64,000 nt of DNA from Pseudomonas putida (GCF_028682475.1 NZ_JANHLE010000005.1:1-64000), one strand, 5' to 3'. Positions 33,213 to 44,035 are shown, numbered from the stretch's first letter. Notes: generated from the letters alone by a model not told the origin. Numbers and translations are program-made.

Positions 33213-34877
33213 TTACAAAGCTACCGACTGCCGCGCCGAGCCACTCAGCAAAAACGCCATCAACTCATCGATCGGCAACGGCCGGCTGATCAGGAAACCC
33301 TGCACCTGATCACAGTTGAAACTGCGCAACAGGTCCATCTGTTCCGGGGTTTCCACGCCTTCGGCCACCACCTCCAGGTTGAGGTTGTGCGCCAGGTTGA
33401 TCATGGCGTGCACCAGTTTGCGGTTCTCTTCACGCTTTTCCATGCCGCCGACAAAGCTGCGATCGACCTTGAGCAAGGTGATCGGCAGGCTGTTGAGGTG
33501 GACGAAGGAGGAAAAGCCGGTACCAAAGTCATCGAGAGAAAAGCGCACGCCCAGACGACCCAGGGCGTCCATGGTCTGCTCGACCAGATCGTTGCGGCGC
33601 ATCACCGCGGTTTCGGTAAGCTCGAACTCCAGCCAGCGCGCATCGACGCCATGCTCGATGATCAATCGGCTCAAAGTGGCCAGCAGCTGACTGTCCTGAA
33701 ACTGGCGGAACGACAGGTTTACCGCCATGTGCAGCGGCGCCAGACCCTGCTCACGTAGCGCCTGCATGTCGCGCAAGGCACGGGAAATCACCCAATAGCC
33801 CAAGGGCACGATCAACCCGCTCTGCTCGGCCAGCGGCACGAACTCGCTGGGCGGCAGCAAACCGCGCTCGGCGTGGCGCCAGCGCACCAGTGCCTCCAGA
33901 CCGACGATACGGCCGTCGGCCATGTCCAGCCGCGGCTGGTAGTGCAGCTCCAGTTCGTCGCGACGCAAGGCGCGGCGCAGCTCGCTTTCCAGATCGGCGA
34001 GGCTGCGCGCGTTACGGTTGATGCGTTCATTGAAGACATGAAAGGTGCAGCCCTGGGTGCCCTTGGCCTGTTGCATGGCAATGTGCGCGTGCCACATCAA
34101 TGGGTCTGCACCGCCTTGGGCGCGGGCATGGGCGACACCCAGGCTACAGCCGAGCAACAGGCTCTCGCCGTCGACCCAGTAAGGTTCGGCCAAAGCCTCG
34201 GTAATACGTTCAGCCATCCATTCGGCGCGTTGTGGCTCGCGGCGCGTATCGATCAGCAGCGCGAATTCGTCGCTGCCCAGGCGGGCCACCTGATCGCCGG
34301 CTTCAAGCTGGCTTTTCAGGCGCCCGACCACCTGCAGGATCAGCCGGTCACCGGCCTGGTGACCGAGCGCATCGTTGGCCCGGCGAAAGTTGTCCAGGTC
34401 CAGGTGACCAAGGGCCACCCCGCGTCCGTCGTTGTCGGCCAGGCGCGCGGCCAGCAGGGTCTGGAAGCCCTGGCGGTTGGCGATGCCGGTCAGCGGATCC
34501 TGTTCGGCCAGGCGCAGCAGGGTAGCCTCCAGCACGCCACGCTCGCGCACATGACGCAGGCTGCGGCGCAAGGTATCGGGGCCAAGCTGGTCAAGCACCA
34601 GCCAGTCGCTGACGCCCGGCGGTGGCACCTGCGGCTCATGCTCAAGCAGCAACACCATCGGCAAAATGCAACGGCCAGGTGCCGGCTGCAGCTGCGGAGT
34701 AGCCAGCACCACGGCATTGCGGTCATTGCCAAACAGGCTGTCGACTGCGTCCCAGTTCGGTGCGGTCAACAGCACCGCACTGCCCGCCAGCGGCACCAGG
34801 CAATCACGCAAGGTGGCGGCCCATTCGGGCTCGTCAGCCAGCAAGAGCAAACGCAAGGGTTCGACAGGCGTAGACAA
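33213..34877 (-). CDS. GGDEF-EAL protein, probable c-di-GMP phosphodiesterase (ProE-like)
   Basis: A 554-residue cytoplasmic protein. An N-terminal receiver-like domain (about 1-115) lacks a clear phosphoacceptor. The GGDEF domain (about 125-280) reads RLGSDEF, so one Gly is replaced and cyclase activity is doubtful. The EAL domain (about 295-545) keeps EALVRW, ELTET, DDFGTGFSS, LKVDRSF and AEGVET, so it should hydrolyse c-di-GMP. Its position between the MATE gene and rep is that of P. aeruginosa PA5295 (ProE, controls exopolysaccharide). The start is TTG with AAGGAG 5 bases upstream. Confidence 0.85.
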   Translation of the reverse strand: MSTPVEPLRLLLLADEPEWAATLRDCLVPLAGSAVLLTAPNWDAVDSLFGNDRNAVVLATPQLQPAPGRCILPMVLLLEHEPQVPPPGVSDWLVLDQLGPDTLRRSLRHVRERGVLEATLLRLAEQDPLTGIANRQGFQTLLAARLADNDGRGVALGHLDLDNFRRANDALGHQAGDRLILQVVGRLKSQLEAGDQVARLGSDEFALLIDTRREPQRAEWMAERITEALAEPYWVDGESLLLGCSLGVAHARAQGGADPLMWHAHIAMQQAKGTQGCTFHVFNERINRNARSLADLESELRRALRRDELELHYQPRLDMADGRIVGLEALVRWRHAERGLLPPSEFVPLAEQSGLIVPLGYWVISRALRDMQALREQGLAPLHMAVNLSFRQFQDSQLLATLSRLIIEHGVDARWLEFELTETAVMRRNDLVEQTMDALGRLGVRFSLDDFGTGFSSFVHLNSLPITLLKVDRSFVGGMEKREENRKLVHAMINLAHNLNLEVVAEGVETPEQMDLLRSFNCDQVQGFLISRPLPIDELMAFLLSGSARQSVAL

Positions 34878-35140
34878 GCTGGCTCCTTAGGACGTGGACA
34901 CAGTCATATGACAATGGGCAGCGAGAGGCTCATCCTAAACCATTAGTGAAAATGATTTTCACTTAACATCGAGCCATTCCATTGCCGACATCCCGCGGTT
35001 TCGCCACGCATCCTGCGGGAAAGTAACAAAACCGGCAAATTTAGATCGCGTGGTACGTCACACTGTCAGACGGTCGCGGCAGAATCCTTCCACCCCTGCT
35101 AAAATGCGCGGCTATTTTTCTAGCGACCCCGGTTTTCGTC

Positions 35141-37150
35141 ATGTCCCGACTCAATCCCCGGCAACAAGAAGCCGTGAACTACGTCGGCGGCCCTCTTTTG
35201 GTGCTCGCCGGTGCCGGTTCCGGCAAGACCAGCGTGATCACCCGCAAAATTGCGCACCTGATCCAGAATTGCGGCATCCGTGCGCAGTACATCGTGGCCA
35301 TGACCTTCACCAACAAGGCCGCACGTGAGATGAAAGAGCGGGTCGGCACCCTGCTGCGCAAAGGCGAGGGGCGCGGCCTGACCGTGTCGACCTTCCACAA
35401 CCTGGGCCTGAACATCATCCGCAAGGAACATCAGCGACTGGGCTACAAGCCGGGCTTCTCGATCTTTGACGAGACTGACGTCAAAGCGCTGATGACCGAC
35501 ATCATGCAGAAGGAATACTCGGGCGACGACGGTGTCGACGAGATCAAGAACATGATCGGCGCCTGGAAAAACGACCTGATCCTGCCGCCCGAGGCCCTGG
35601 AAAAGGCGCGCAACCCCAAGGAACAGACCGCCGCCGTGGTCTACGCGCACTACCAGCGCACGCTCAAGGCGTTCAACGCGGTGGACTTCGACGACCTGAT
35701 CCTGCTGCCGGTGAAGCTGTTCGAGGAGCACGTCGACATCCTGGAAAAATGGCAGAACAAGGTGCGTTACCTGCTGGTCGACGAATACCAGGACACCAAC
35801 GCCAGCCAGTACCTGCTGGTGAAAATGCTGATCGGCACGCGCAACCAGTTCACCGTGGTCGGTGACGACGACCAGTCGATCTACGCCTGGCGTGGTGCGC
35901 GCCCGGAAAACCTGATGCTGCTCAAAGAGGATTACCCGTCGCTGAAGGTGGTAATGCTCGAGCAGAACTACCGCTCCACCAGCCGCATCCTGCGCTGCGC
36001 CAACGTGCTGATCTCGAACAACCCGCATGCGTTCGAGAAGCAGCTGTGGAGCGAGATGGGCCACGGTGACGAGATCCGCGTGATCCGCTGCAAGAACGAG
36101 GAATCCGAGGCCGAGCGGGTGGCCATGGAAATTCTCAGCCTGCACCTGCGCACCGACCGCCCTTACAGTGATTTTGCGATTCTGTACCGCGGCAACTACC
36201 AGGCCAAACTGATCGAACTGAAGCTGCAGCACCATCAGGTGCCCTACCGCCTGTCCGGCGGCAACAGCTTTTTCGGACGTCAGGAAGTAAAAGACCTGAT
36301 GGCCTATTTCCGCTTGCTGGTGAACCCGGACGACGATAACGCCTACCTGCGCGTGATCAACGTACCGCGCCGGGAAATCGGCTCGACCACCCTGGAAAAG
36401 CTCGGCAACTACGCCACCGAACGCAAGATCTCGATGTACGCCGCCAGCGAGGAGCTGGGCCTCGGCGAGCATCTGGACAGCCGCTTCACCGACCGTCTGC
36501 AGCGTTTCAAACGCTGGATGGACAAGGTCCGCGAGCAGGTGGCGCTGGAAGACCCGATTGCCGCCCTGCGTGGCATGGTCACCGATATCGACTACGAAAA
36601 CTGGATTCGCACCAACAGCTCCAGCGACAAGGCTGCGGACTTTCGCATGGGTAACGTCTGGTTCCTGATCGAGGCGTTGAAAAATACCCTGGAGAAGGAC
36701 GAAGACGGCGAGATGACCATCGAGGAAGCCATCGGCAAGCTGGTCCTGCGTGACATGCTCGAACGTCAGCAGGAGGAAGAAGACGGCGCCGAGGGCGTGC
36801 AGATGATGACCCTGCATGCCTCCAAGGGCCTGGAATTCCCCTATGTGTTCATCATGGGCATGGAAGAAGAGATTCTTCCCCACCGTTCCAGCATCGAAGC
36901 CGACACCATCGAAGAAGAACGGCGTCTTGCCTACGTGGGCATTACCCGCGCGCGCCAGACCCTGGCCTTCACCTTTGCCGCCAAGCGCAAGCAGTACGGC
37001 GAGATCATCGATTGCGCGCCGAGCCGCTTCCTTGACGAGCTGCCCGACGATGACCTGGCCTGGGAAGGCCTGGACGATGCGCCCACCGAAGTGAAGGCGG
37101 CGCGCGGCAATAATGCACTGGCCGATATCCGCGCCATGCTGAAACGTTAG
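35141..37150 (+). CDS. rep: ATP-dependent DNA helicase Rep
   Basis: A 669-residue superfamily 1A helicase. Motifs in order: Q-motif LNPRQQEAV, Walker A GAGSGKTSV (about 24-32), DEYQDTN (motif II), GDDDQSIYAWRGA (III), EQNYRST (IV), TLHASKGLEFPYVF (V) and VGITRARQTL (VI). It unwinds 3'-5' and clears proteins ahead of replication forks, helping restart. Length and motif order are as in Rep rather than UvrD. Confidence 0.97.
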   Translation: MSRLNPRQQEAVNYVGGPLLVLAGAGSGKTSVITRKIAHLIQNCGIRAQYIVAMTFTNKAAREMKERVGTLLRKGEGRGLTVSTFHNLGLNIIRKEHQRLGYKPGFSIFDETDVKALMTDIMQKEYSGDDGVDEIKNMIGAWKNDLILPPEALEKARNPKEQTAAVVYAHYQRTLKAFNAVDFDDLILLPVKLFEEHVDILEKWQNKVRYLLVDEYQDTNASQYLLVKMLIGTRNQFTVVGDDDQSIYAWRGARPENLMLLKEDYPSLKVVMLEQNYRSTSRILRCANVLISNNPHAFEKQLWSEMGHGDEIRVIRCKNEESEAERVAMEILSLHLRTDRPYSDFAILYRGNYQAKLIELKLQHHQVPYRLSGGNSFFGRQEVKDLMAYFRLLVNPDDDNAYLRVINVPRREIGSTTLEKLGNYATERKISMYAASEELGLGEHLDSRFTDRLQRFKRWMDKVREQVALEDPIAALRGMVTDIDYENWIRTNSSSDKAADFRMGNVWFLIEALKNTLEKDEDGEMTIEEAIGKLVLRDMLERQQEEEDGAEGVQMMTLHASKGLEFPYVFIMGMEEEILPHRSSIEADTIEEERRLAYVGITRARQTLAFTFAAKRKQYGEIIDCAPSRFLDELPDDDLAWEGLDDAPTEVKAARGNNALADIRAMLKR

Positions 37151-37183
37151 ATAATCAACCTTTGCTGCGGCGCATTGCCGTAG

Positions 37184-37786
<603 letters not shown>

Positions 37787-37799
37787 TTGGCGTCGATCC

Positions 37800-37876
37800 C
37801 ATCGCCGGCAATGCCGGCTCCCACAGGGAACGGGGTTAACCCTGAACCTTTGTGGGAGCCGGCCTTGCCGGCGATT
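37800..37876. repeat. REP inverted pair, second family
   Basis: CATCGCCGGCAATGCCGGCT and TGTGGGAGCCGGCCTTGCCG arms between convergent genes. Confidence 0.87.
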
Positions 37877-37881
37877 GGCCC

Positions 37882-39747
37882 TCAAGCGACCGCTGTAGCC
37901 TGCAACCCCGCCAGCAACAGCCGCTGATACAGCTCCTCCTTCAGCCCCTGCGGCTGCGCCAGCCCCATGCGCGCCAGCTGTTGTGGATAAGCCTCGGGCG
38001 CCGGTGCGTCCAGTGCCGCCCTGCCCAGCTCCAGCACTTCGCTCAACTTGAATTTGCTCTTGAGCCAGTTCAACGCTCGTAACAGATCACGCTCCTCATC
38101 GCTGAAGTCGCTGCCCAACGGATACTCGGGGAACAACCGCCCATGTGCGTTACGCAACTGCTGCAACCGTTGCGGCGTGTTATCGGTAAAGCGCGCCGCC
38201 AGCTTGAATCCGGACGGTAGCTTGCCGGCCTTCTGCGCTTGCTCGATCAGCCCGGGCTGAAAGCGTGAATCACAGATCGCCAGCAATCGCTGAATGGTTT
38301 CGCTATCGGTCTGCCCACGCAGGTCAGCAATACCGTATTCGGTAACCACCACATCACGCAGGTGCCGGGGAATAGTGCAATGGCCGTACTTCCACACCAG
38401 GTTGGAGCTGACCTCACCGCCCGCTTCGCGCCAGCTGCGCAGCAGCAGAATCGAGCGCGCGCCCTCCAGGGCATGCCCCTGGGCAACGAAGTTGTATTGC
38501 CCGCCGACACCGCTGAGCACCCTTCCATCTTCCAGCTGGTCAGCAACCCCGGCGCCCATCAGCGTCATGGTGAACACTGTGTTGATAAAGCGTGCATCGA
38601 GGCGCTGCGAACGTTTGAGCGACTCCTGGCCGTACAGCTCGTTGATGTAGCTGATAGCGCGCATCTCAATCCGTTTGCGGGCGTCGAGTGGCATGTCGCG
38701 CAAGCGCTGGTAGAACGCCCGAGGGCCGAGGAAGAAGCCACCATGCACCAACACCCCGCCATCGACCGGGCGCCGGATGATGCCCGCGTCCAGCAGTGCC
38801 AACAGGCCGTTGACGAACATCTCACTGCAGCCATACAGCCCGTGGGCAAAGGGCTCGGTGCCACCTTCGCGGGCGATCAGTTGCTGCCAGGGCTGAAGAT
38901 CCATGTCTGCGAGTAACGCCTGGTACGCTTCACTTTCAGCCTGTCGGGCCAGGAGTGCAGCGGTCAGCGCATCGCCCATGGCGCCAATGCCAATCTGCAA
39001 GGTGCCGCCGTCGTGCACCAAGGTGCTGGCGTGCAGGCCGATGAAATGATCCTGGGTGGTGACCGGCATGTTCGGCGTCGAGAACAGTCGCCGCTGCTCA
39101 ACCGTATCGATCAGCACATCGAAATCCTGGCGCGGTAACTCCGAGGCGCCTGGCATGTAAGGCAGCTCGGCATGCACCTGGCCCAACAGCAGGATGGTTT
39201 CCCCGGCGGCGCGCCGGCGCTCGATCATCGGTAACAGGTCGAGGGTGATGTCCGGGTTGCAACTCAGACTCAACTGATCCGGGTGCCGGGGATCTTCAGC
39301 CACCAGCTGGGCCACTAGGTTCAGGCCTTTGGCATTGATGTCCCGCGCGGCGTGGCTGTAGTTGCTGCTGACATAGTCCTGCTGGGCCGTGGCACTGTGC
39401 AGCAGGCTGCCGGGCTGCATGAAAAACTGTTCGACGCGAATGTTCGCCGGCAGCCGATCGTTGCGCAGGTCATTCAGGTACTCGAGCTCTTCATAGTCGC
39501 CGAACACGCGCTCGATAAAGGGTTCGAGAAAGCGCCGTTGCAGGCCGTCGCCCAGATCGGGCCTGCCCAGGCTCAGGGCGGTATAGATCGTCAGACGCCG
39601 TTCAGGTAACTGGCGGATGCGCGCATACAGCGCGTTGACGAAGGCGTTGGGTTTGCCAAGGCCCAGCGGCAAGCCCATGTGGATATGTGCGGGCAAGCGC
39701 GCCAGCACTTCCTCTACGGCCTTTTCGATCGAGCAGCTTTGCGCCAT
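37882..39747 (-). CDS. Acetyl-CoA hydrolase/transferase family protein
   Basis: A 621-residue member of the acetyl-CoA hydrolase/CoA-transferase family. N-terminal HIHMGLPLGLGKPNAFVNAL and the middle IGIGAMGDALTAALL are typical. The C-terminal third has VVTEYGIADLRGQTDSETI and FQPGLIEQA, which usually sit in the CoA-binding half. It is longer than standard family members (about 430-500 residues). It probably moves or hydrolyses CoA on a short acyl group, substrate unknown. The ATG at 39747 has GGGAGG 8 bases upstream, better than alternative ATGs at 39768 and 39786. Confidence 0.82.
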   Translation of the reverse strand: MAQSCSIEKAVEEVLARLPAHIHMGLPLGLGKPNAFVNALYARIRQLPERRLTIYTALSLGRPDLGDGLQRRFLEPFIERVFGDYEELEYLNDLRNDRLPANIRVEQFFMQPGSLLHSATAQQDYVSSNYSHAARDINAKGLNLVAQLVAEDPRHPDQLSLSCNPDITLDLLPMIERRRAAGETILLLGQVHAELPYMPGASELPRQDFDVLIDTVEQRRLFSTPNMPVTTQDHFIGLHASTLVHDGGTLQIGIGAMGDALTAALLARQAESEAYQALLADMDLQPWQQLIAREGGTEPFAHGLYGCSEMFVNGLLALLDAGIIRRPVDGGVLVHGGFFLGPRAFYQRLRDMPLDARKRIEMRAISYINELYGQESLKRSQRLDARFINTVFTMTLMGAGVADQLEDGRVLSGVGGQYNFVAQGHALEGARSILLLRSWREAGGEVSSNLVWKYGHCTIPRHLRDVVVTEYGIADLRGQTDSETIQRLLAICDSRFQPGLIEQAQKAGKLPSGFKLAARFTDNTPQRLQQLRNAHGRLFPEYPLGSDFSDEERDLLRALNWLKSKFKLSEVLELGRAALDAPAPEAYPQQLARMGLAQPQGLKEELYQRLLLAGLQATAVA

Positions 39748-39817
39748 CTGCGCCTCCCGGTCATCCATGCAGGTTCGACCGAGCATGGCCCGAGTTTGCT
39801 CCGCAGGCCAGCGCTAA

Positions 39818-39852
39818 AAACGACAAAGCCCGCACAGGGCGGGCTTTGTTGG
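39818..39852 (-). terminator. Rho-independent terminator of cycB
   Basis: On the minus strand CAAAGCCCGCCC-TG-TGCGGGCTTTG is followed by TCGTTTTT. It begins 15 bases after the cytochrome stop codon. Confidence 0.85.
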
Positions 39853-39864
39853 CGAAGCGCAGGC

Positions 39865-40287
39865 TTACAGGCCGGACATCTTCTTGATGGCGCCTTTCAG
39901 GTCGTCATCCGAGCAGTCTGCACAGGTGCCTTTGGGCGGCATGGCATTGATACCGGTGATAGCCTTGGCGAGGATACCGTCCAGACCACCCTGGTGGTCG
40001 GCACGCTCTTTCCAGGCAGCAGTGTCGCCGATCTTCGGTGCGCCGAGCAGCCCAGTGCTGTGGCAAGCATTGCAGTGCTTGGCGATGATTTCATCCGGGG
40101 TCTTGGCACCGCCGCCACCCGCGGAGGCAGCCACTTCCATACCCTTGCATTCCTGCCCCTGGACACACACCTGGCCGACCGGTTCCAGTCGCTTGGCGAT
40201 GTCGTCGTTGGTCGCAGCTTGTGCGCTGACTGCCCAAAGGGCCAATACGGCAGCTGGTACGGCCAGCATTTTCTTGATTAGATTCAC
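39865..40287 (-). CDS. cycB: Cytochrome c5
   Basis: A 140-residue exported c-type cytochrome. Signal peptide about 1-24 (ending AVSAQA). The haem site is CNACH in IAKHCNACHSTGLLGAPKIGD, and the axial Met is in INAMPPKGTCADCSDDDL, which also holds the extra Cys pair of cytochrome c5. It carries electrons in the periplasm. The start is GTG with GAGGG upstream. It has its own terminator. Confidence 0.9.
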   Translation of the reverse strand: MNLIKKMLAVPAAVLALWAVSAQAATNDDIAKRLEPVGQVCVQGQECKGMEVAASAGGGGAKTPDEIIAKHCNACHSTGLLGAPKIGDTAAWKERADHQGGLDGILAKAITGINAMPPKGTCADCSDDDLKGAIKKMSGL

Positions 40288-40426
40288 ACGTACACCCTCA
40301 TGGTGGCTAGTCACGCCCGCGGCCACGGTTTCGCAGGCGGCGCAAGTATAACGGGAACCCTGCCATACCGAAACAACCCTAATGTCCAAAGGGTCTTAGC
40401 CGCGACAATCCGCCGCGCTGTACGCC

Positions 40427-40975
40427 TTAGAAGTTGGCCGGGGTCGCCGCACTGATCAGCCGGGCTGGCTCATCGTACGGATTACGGAAACGGTGCGGCT
40501 TGGTACTTTCAAAATAGTAGCTGTCGCCCGCTTCGAGAATAAAAGTTTCCAGGCCGACCACCAGCTCCAGGCGACCTTCGAGAAGAATGCCGGTCTCTTC
40601 ACCATCATGGGTGAGCATTTCTTCACCAGTATCGGCACCCGGTGGGTAGACCTCGTTGAGAAACGCGATGGCCCGGCTCGGGTGCGCCTTGCCGACCAGC
40701 TTCATGGTCACTGCCCCGTCGGAGATATCGATCAGCTCGTGGGCCTTGTAGACGATCTGCGTGGGGTTTTCCGGCTGCAGTTCTTCAGAGAAGAACTCGA
40801 CCATGGACATGGGAATACCGCCCAGCACTTTACGCAGCGAGCTGATGGAAGGGCTGACGCTGTTCTTCTCGATCATCGAGATCGTGCTGTTGGTGACGCC
40901 CGCACGTTTGGCGAGTTCACGCTGGGACAGGCCCTTGAGCTTGCGAATGGCTTGCAGTCGTTCACCGACGTCCAA
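40427..40975 (-). CDS. pauR: XRE-cupin regulator PauR (PuuR family), polyamine catabolism repressor
   Basis: A 182-residue regulator. The HTH (about 5-60) is GERLQAIRKLKGLSQRELAK followed by AGVTNSTISMIEKN; the C-terminal cupin (about 105-180) has GEETGILLEGRLELVVG and SYYFESTKPHRFRNP. PauR of P. aeruginosa (PA5301, same place next to dadX) represses putrescine and other polyamine genes. The start is TTG: AGGAGGG lies exactly 8 bases before it, and the longer ATG reading at 41026 adds 17 unconserved residues. Likely targets in this window are the PuuB- and PuuC-like genes. Confidence 0.9.
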   Translation of the reverse strand: MDVGERLQAIRKLKGLSQRELAKRAGVTNSTISMIEKNSVSPSISSLRKVLGGIPMSMVEFFSEELQPENPTQIVYKAHELIDISDGAVTMKLVGKAHPSRAIAFLNEVYPPGADTGEEMLTHDGEETGILLEGRLELVVGLETFILEAGDSYYFESTKPHRFRNPYDEPARLISAATPANF

Positions 40976-41083
40976 TGCTGGAGCCCTCCTAAACGAACGA
41001 GTGGGGTCGAAATTGAACGTTATCATCGCAACAGCGTTCAGTATTTACAACACTTCGACCCGCAGCCTGTCCGCTTTCGCGTG

Positions 41084-42157
41084 TTAATCGCCGCTGTAGT
41101 CCAGCGGTACGCGCTTGAGGTTGCAGAAGATCTGGTAAGGGATGTTGCCGGCATGCAGTGCCACTTCACTGGCCAGCACGTTTTTGCCCCACAACTCCAC
41201 CGGGCTGCCCAGGCCGGCTTCCGGCACGTCGGTGAGGTCGATGCAGAGCATGTCCATCGATACCCGGCCGATCAGCTGGGTGCGCTTGCCGGCCACCAGT
41301 ACCGGGGTGCCGTTTGGCGCCTGGCGTGGATAACCATCGGCATAACCCATCGCCACGACACCAACCCGGGTCGGCCGCGGGCTGATGAACTTGGCGCCAT
41401 AACCCACCGGCTCACCGGCCGGCAGCTCACGTACGCTGATTACCCGCGATTGCACCGTCATCACCGGCTGCAGCCGTGCGGCCTCTGCCTGTGGCACTTC
41501 GAACGGCGTCGCCCCATACAGCATCAGGCCTGGACGCACCCAGTCACTGGGCATGTTCGGCCAGCCGAGCACGGCCGGCGAGTTGCGCAGGCTGACCTCG
41601 GCAGTCAGGCCCTGGCGTGCTGCCTGGAACACCGCAAGCTGTTCATTGCTGGCTGCGCTGTCGAGTTCATCGGCACGGGCGAAGTGGCTCATCAGCACGA
41701 TGCGCGCGACCTTGCCGCTGGCCAGCAGACGCTGGTAAGCGGCCTGATAGTCCTTGACATGCAGGCCAACCCGGTGCATGCCCGAGTCGAGTTTGAGCCA
41801 CACGGTGATCGGTTTGCTCAGCTGTGCCTGCTCGATGGCTTCGAGCTGCCACAGCGAATGCACCACGCACCACAGGTCGTGCTGGACGATCAGCGGCAAT
41901 TCGCTGGCTTCAAAAAAGCCTTCGAGCAGCAACACCGGCGCCTTGATGCCGGCCGCGCGCAACTCCAGCGCCTCTTCGATGCAAGCCACGGCAAAACCAT
42001 CGGCCTGCTGCTCAAGCGCCAGCGCGCAGCGCACCGCACCATGACCATAGGCATCGGCCTTGATCACGGCCAGGGCTTTGGCACCGGTCAGTTCGCGGGC
42101 AAGTTGATAGTTGTGACGCAGGGCTTGGAGATCGATAAGGGCACGGGCAGGACGCAT
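41084..42157 (-). CDS. dadX: Catabolic alanine racemase DadX
   Basis: A 357-residue PLP enzyme. The PLP lysine is Lys33 ([11 protein letters not shown]) and the opposing catalytic Tyr is Tyr253 (VGYGAKF), the numbers known for P. aeruginosa DadX. It interconverts L- and D-alanine so that DadA can oxidise the D-form. It is the third gene of dadA-ridA-dadX on the minus strand, 95 bp after ridA. Confidence 0.95.
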   Translation of the reverse strand: MRPARALIDLQALRHNYQLARELTGAKALAVIKADAYGHGAVRCALALEQQADGFAVACIEEALELRAAGIKAPVLLLEGFFEASELPLIVQHDLWCVVHSLWQLEAIEQAQLSKPITVWLKLDSGMHRVGLHVKDYQAAYQRLLASGKVARIVLMSHFARADELDSAASNEQLAVFQAARQGLTAEVSLRNSPAVLGWPNMPSDWVRPGLMLYGATPFEVPQAEAARLQPVMTVQSRVISVRELPAGEPVGYGAKFISPRPTRVGVVAMGYADGYPRQAPNGTPVLVAGKRTQLIGRVSMDMLCIDLTDVPEAGLGSPVELWGKNVLASEVALHAGNIPYQIFCNLKRVPLDYSGD

Positions 42158-42252
42158 GACGGCAGCCTTCTGGGCAGTCTGGTTGGAAGTAAAAAGCCCG
42201 GTGCTCAATCGCAGCTGATGGGCCGCCAGCGGCACCGGGTGAGGGATTGCGA

Positions 42253-42606
42253 TTACGGCAGTGCGGCGACCACCGACAGTTCGACGAGGATTTCCGGCTC
42301 GCACAGCTTGGCTTCAACGGTGGCGCGCGCAGGTGCGACGCCTTTCGGCAACCAGCTGTCCCAGACACTGTTCATGCCCTGGAAGTGCGCATCGATGTCC
42401 TTCAGGTAGATGGTCACCGAGAGCAGACGGCTCTTGTCGGTGCCCGCCAGGTCCAGCAGGCGCTCGATGTTGGCCAGGGTTTCACGGGTCTGCTGCTCAA
42501 TCCCGGCATTCATGTCGTCGCCCACCTGGCCCGCCAGGTAGACGGTGCCATTGTGGGTAACGATCTGACTCATGCGCTCATTGGTGAGCTGGCGCTGGAT
42601 TGCCAT
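42253..42606 (-). CDS. RidA-family imine/enamine deaminase
   Basis: A 117-residue YjgF/RidA protein. It carries YLAGQVGDD, the family's [13 protein letters not shown] helix, and [20 protein letters not shown] with the Arg and Glu that bind the substrate acid. It hydrolyses reactive imines, here most likely those made by DadA. AGGAG precedes the ATG at 42606, which lies 29 bases inside the 3' end of dadA, so translation is coupled. Confidence 0.92.
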   Translation of the reverse strand: MAIQRQLTNERMSQIVTHNGTVYLAGQVGDDMNAGIEQQTRETLANIERLLDLAGTDKSRLLSVTIYLKDIDAHFQGMNSVWDSWLPKGVAPARATVEAKLCEPEILVELSVVAALP

Positions 42607-43879
42607 GTTTTGCAGGCTCCTGATGTTTTCCGTAACGAGAGATATCGAGACCTTCGGCACTGATCTGCGGCTTTTTGCGCGCGATCAGATCGGCCAGCAA
42701 GCGACCGGAACCGCAGGCCATGGTCCAGCCCAGTGTACCGTGACCGGTGTTGAGGAACAGGTTGCGGAACGGCGTGGCACCGACGATCGGCGTACCGTCC
42801 GGGGTGGTCGGACGCAGGCCGGTCCAGAAACTGGCCTGGCTCAGGTCGCCGCCGCGAGGATAAAGATCATTGACGATCATCTCCAGGGTTTCGCGTCGAC
42901 GCGGGTTCAGCGACAGGTCAAAACCAGCGATTTCAGCCATGCCGCCAACACGGATGCGGTTGTCGAAACGGGTGATCGCGACCTTGTAGGTCTCGTCGAG
43001 AATGGTCGAAGTCGGGGCCATGGCCGGGTCGGTGATCGGCACCGTCAGCGAGTAGCCCTTGAGCGGATAGACCGGGGCCTTGATGCCCAGCGGCTTGAGC
43101 AATTGCGGCGAGTAGCTGCCCAGCGCCAGCACGTAGCGGTCGGCGGTTTCCAGCTTGCCGTCGATCCACACACCATTGATGCGGTCGCCGGCGTAGTCCA
43201 GGCGCTGAATATCCTGGCCGAAGCGGAACTCGACACCGAGCTTGATCGCCATTTCCGCCAGGCGGGTGGTGAACAGCTGGCAGTCGCCTGTCTGGTCGTT
43301 AGGCAGACGCAGGGCGCCGGCGAGAATGTCGGTAACGTTGGCCAGGGCCGGTTCGACGCGGGCAATGCCTGCGCGGTCGAGGACTTCGTACGGCACGCCG
43401 GACTGCTCGAGGACGGCGATATCCTTGGCAGCGTTGTCCAGCTGCGCCTGGGTGCGGAACAGCTGGGTGGTACCCAGGGTGCGGCCTTCGTAGGCGATGC
43501 CGGTTTCGGCGCGCAGCTCGTCGAGGCAGTCGCGGCTGTACTCGGACAGGCGAACCATGCGCTCTTTGTTCACGGCATAGCGGTTGGCGGTGCAGTTGCG
43601 CAGCATTTGCGCCATCCACAGGTACTGGTCGATATCAGCGGTGGCCTTGATTGCCAGGGGTGCATGGCGCTCGAGCAGCCACTTGATGGCCTTGAGCGGC
43701 ACGCCCGGCGCAGCCCAGGGCGAGGCGTAGCCTGGCGAGACCTGGCCGGCGTTGGCAAAGCTGGTTTCCATGGCGACGGCCGGTTGACGGTCGACCACGA
43801 CGACTTCAAAACCCTGCCGTGCCAGATAGTAGGCACTGGCGGTTCCGATCACACCGCTACCAAGTACCAGAACTCGCAT
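42578..43879 (-). CDS. dadA: D-amino acid dehydrogenase small subunit DadA
   Basis: A 433-residue flavoprotein. FAD fold [20 protein letters not shown], then [20 protein letters not shown], and the C-terminal [20 protein letters not shown] are DadA signatures. It oxidises D-alanine and other D-amino acids to keto acids and passes electrons to the quinone pool at the inner membrane. First gene of the dad operon, divergent from an Lrp-type regulator with a perfect 12-bp palindrome between. Confidence 0.96.
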   Translation of the reverse strand: MRVLVLGSGVIGTASAYYLARQGFEVVVVDRQPAVAMETSFANAGQVSPGYASPWAAPGVPLKAIKWLLERHAPLAIKATADIDQYLWMAQMLRNCTANRYAVNKERMVRLSEYSRDCLDELRAETGIAYEGRTLGTTQLFRTQAQLDNAAKDIAVLEQSGVPYEVLDRAGIARVEPALANVTDILAGALRLPNDQTGDCQLFTTRLAEMAIKLGVEFRFGQDIQRLDYAGDRINGVWIDGKLETADRYVLALGSYSPQLLKPLGIKAPVYPLKGYSLTVPITDPAMAPTSTILDETYKVAITRFDNRIRVGGMAEIAGFDLSLNPRRRETLEMIVNDLYPRGGDLSQASFWTGLRPTTPDGTPIVGATPFRNLFLNTGHGTLGWTMACGSGRLLADLIARKKPQISAEGLDISRYGKHQEPAKHGNPAPAHQ

Positions 43880-43991
43880 GTTGATTACCCTCGACGCAGC
43901 GTACCGCTGACATTTGTTGTTAATGGCATAGATGCGCGCAGTATAGGAAGGTATGACCAGTGCATTTCACTGTATAAAAGCCTATATTTGG

Positions 43992-44003
43992 CGAGAATTC
44001 TCG
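43992..44003. promoter_or_regulatory. Palindrome between dadA and the Lrp-type gene
   Basis: CGAGAATTCTCG is a perfect 12-bp palindrome 33 bases before the regulator start codon and 113 bases before dadA. It is a candidate operator for the adjacent Lrp-type regulator; the AT-rich core fits that family. Confidence 0.45.
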
Positions 44004-44035
44004 GCAAGGTACGCTTTTACGGAGGGGCATCCACT

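Noticed and set aside
35120..36883. 587-codon minus-strand frame across rep
   Set aside because: Antisense of the helicase; composition is that of a shadow frame.
42572..44035. Open frame extending the Lrp-type gene 488 codons upstream
   Set aside because: It runs antisense through dadA and the promoter. The ATG at 44036 has GGAGGGG and gives the exact Lrp length.
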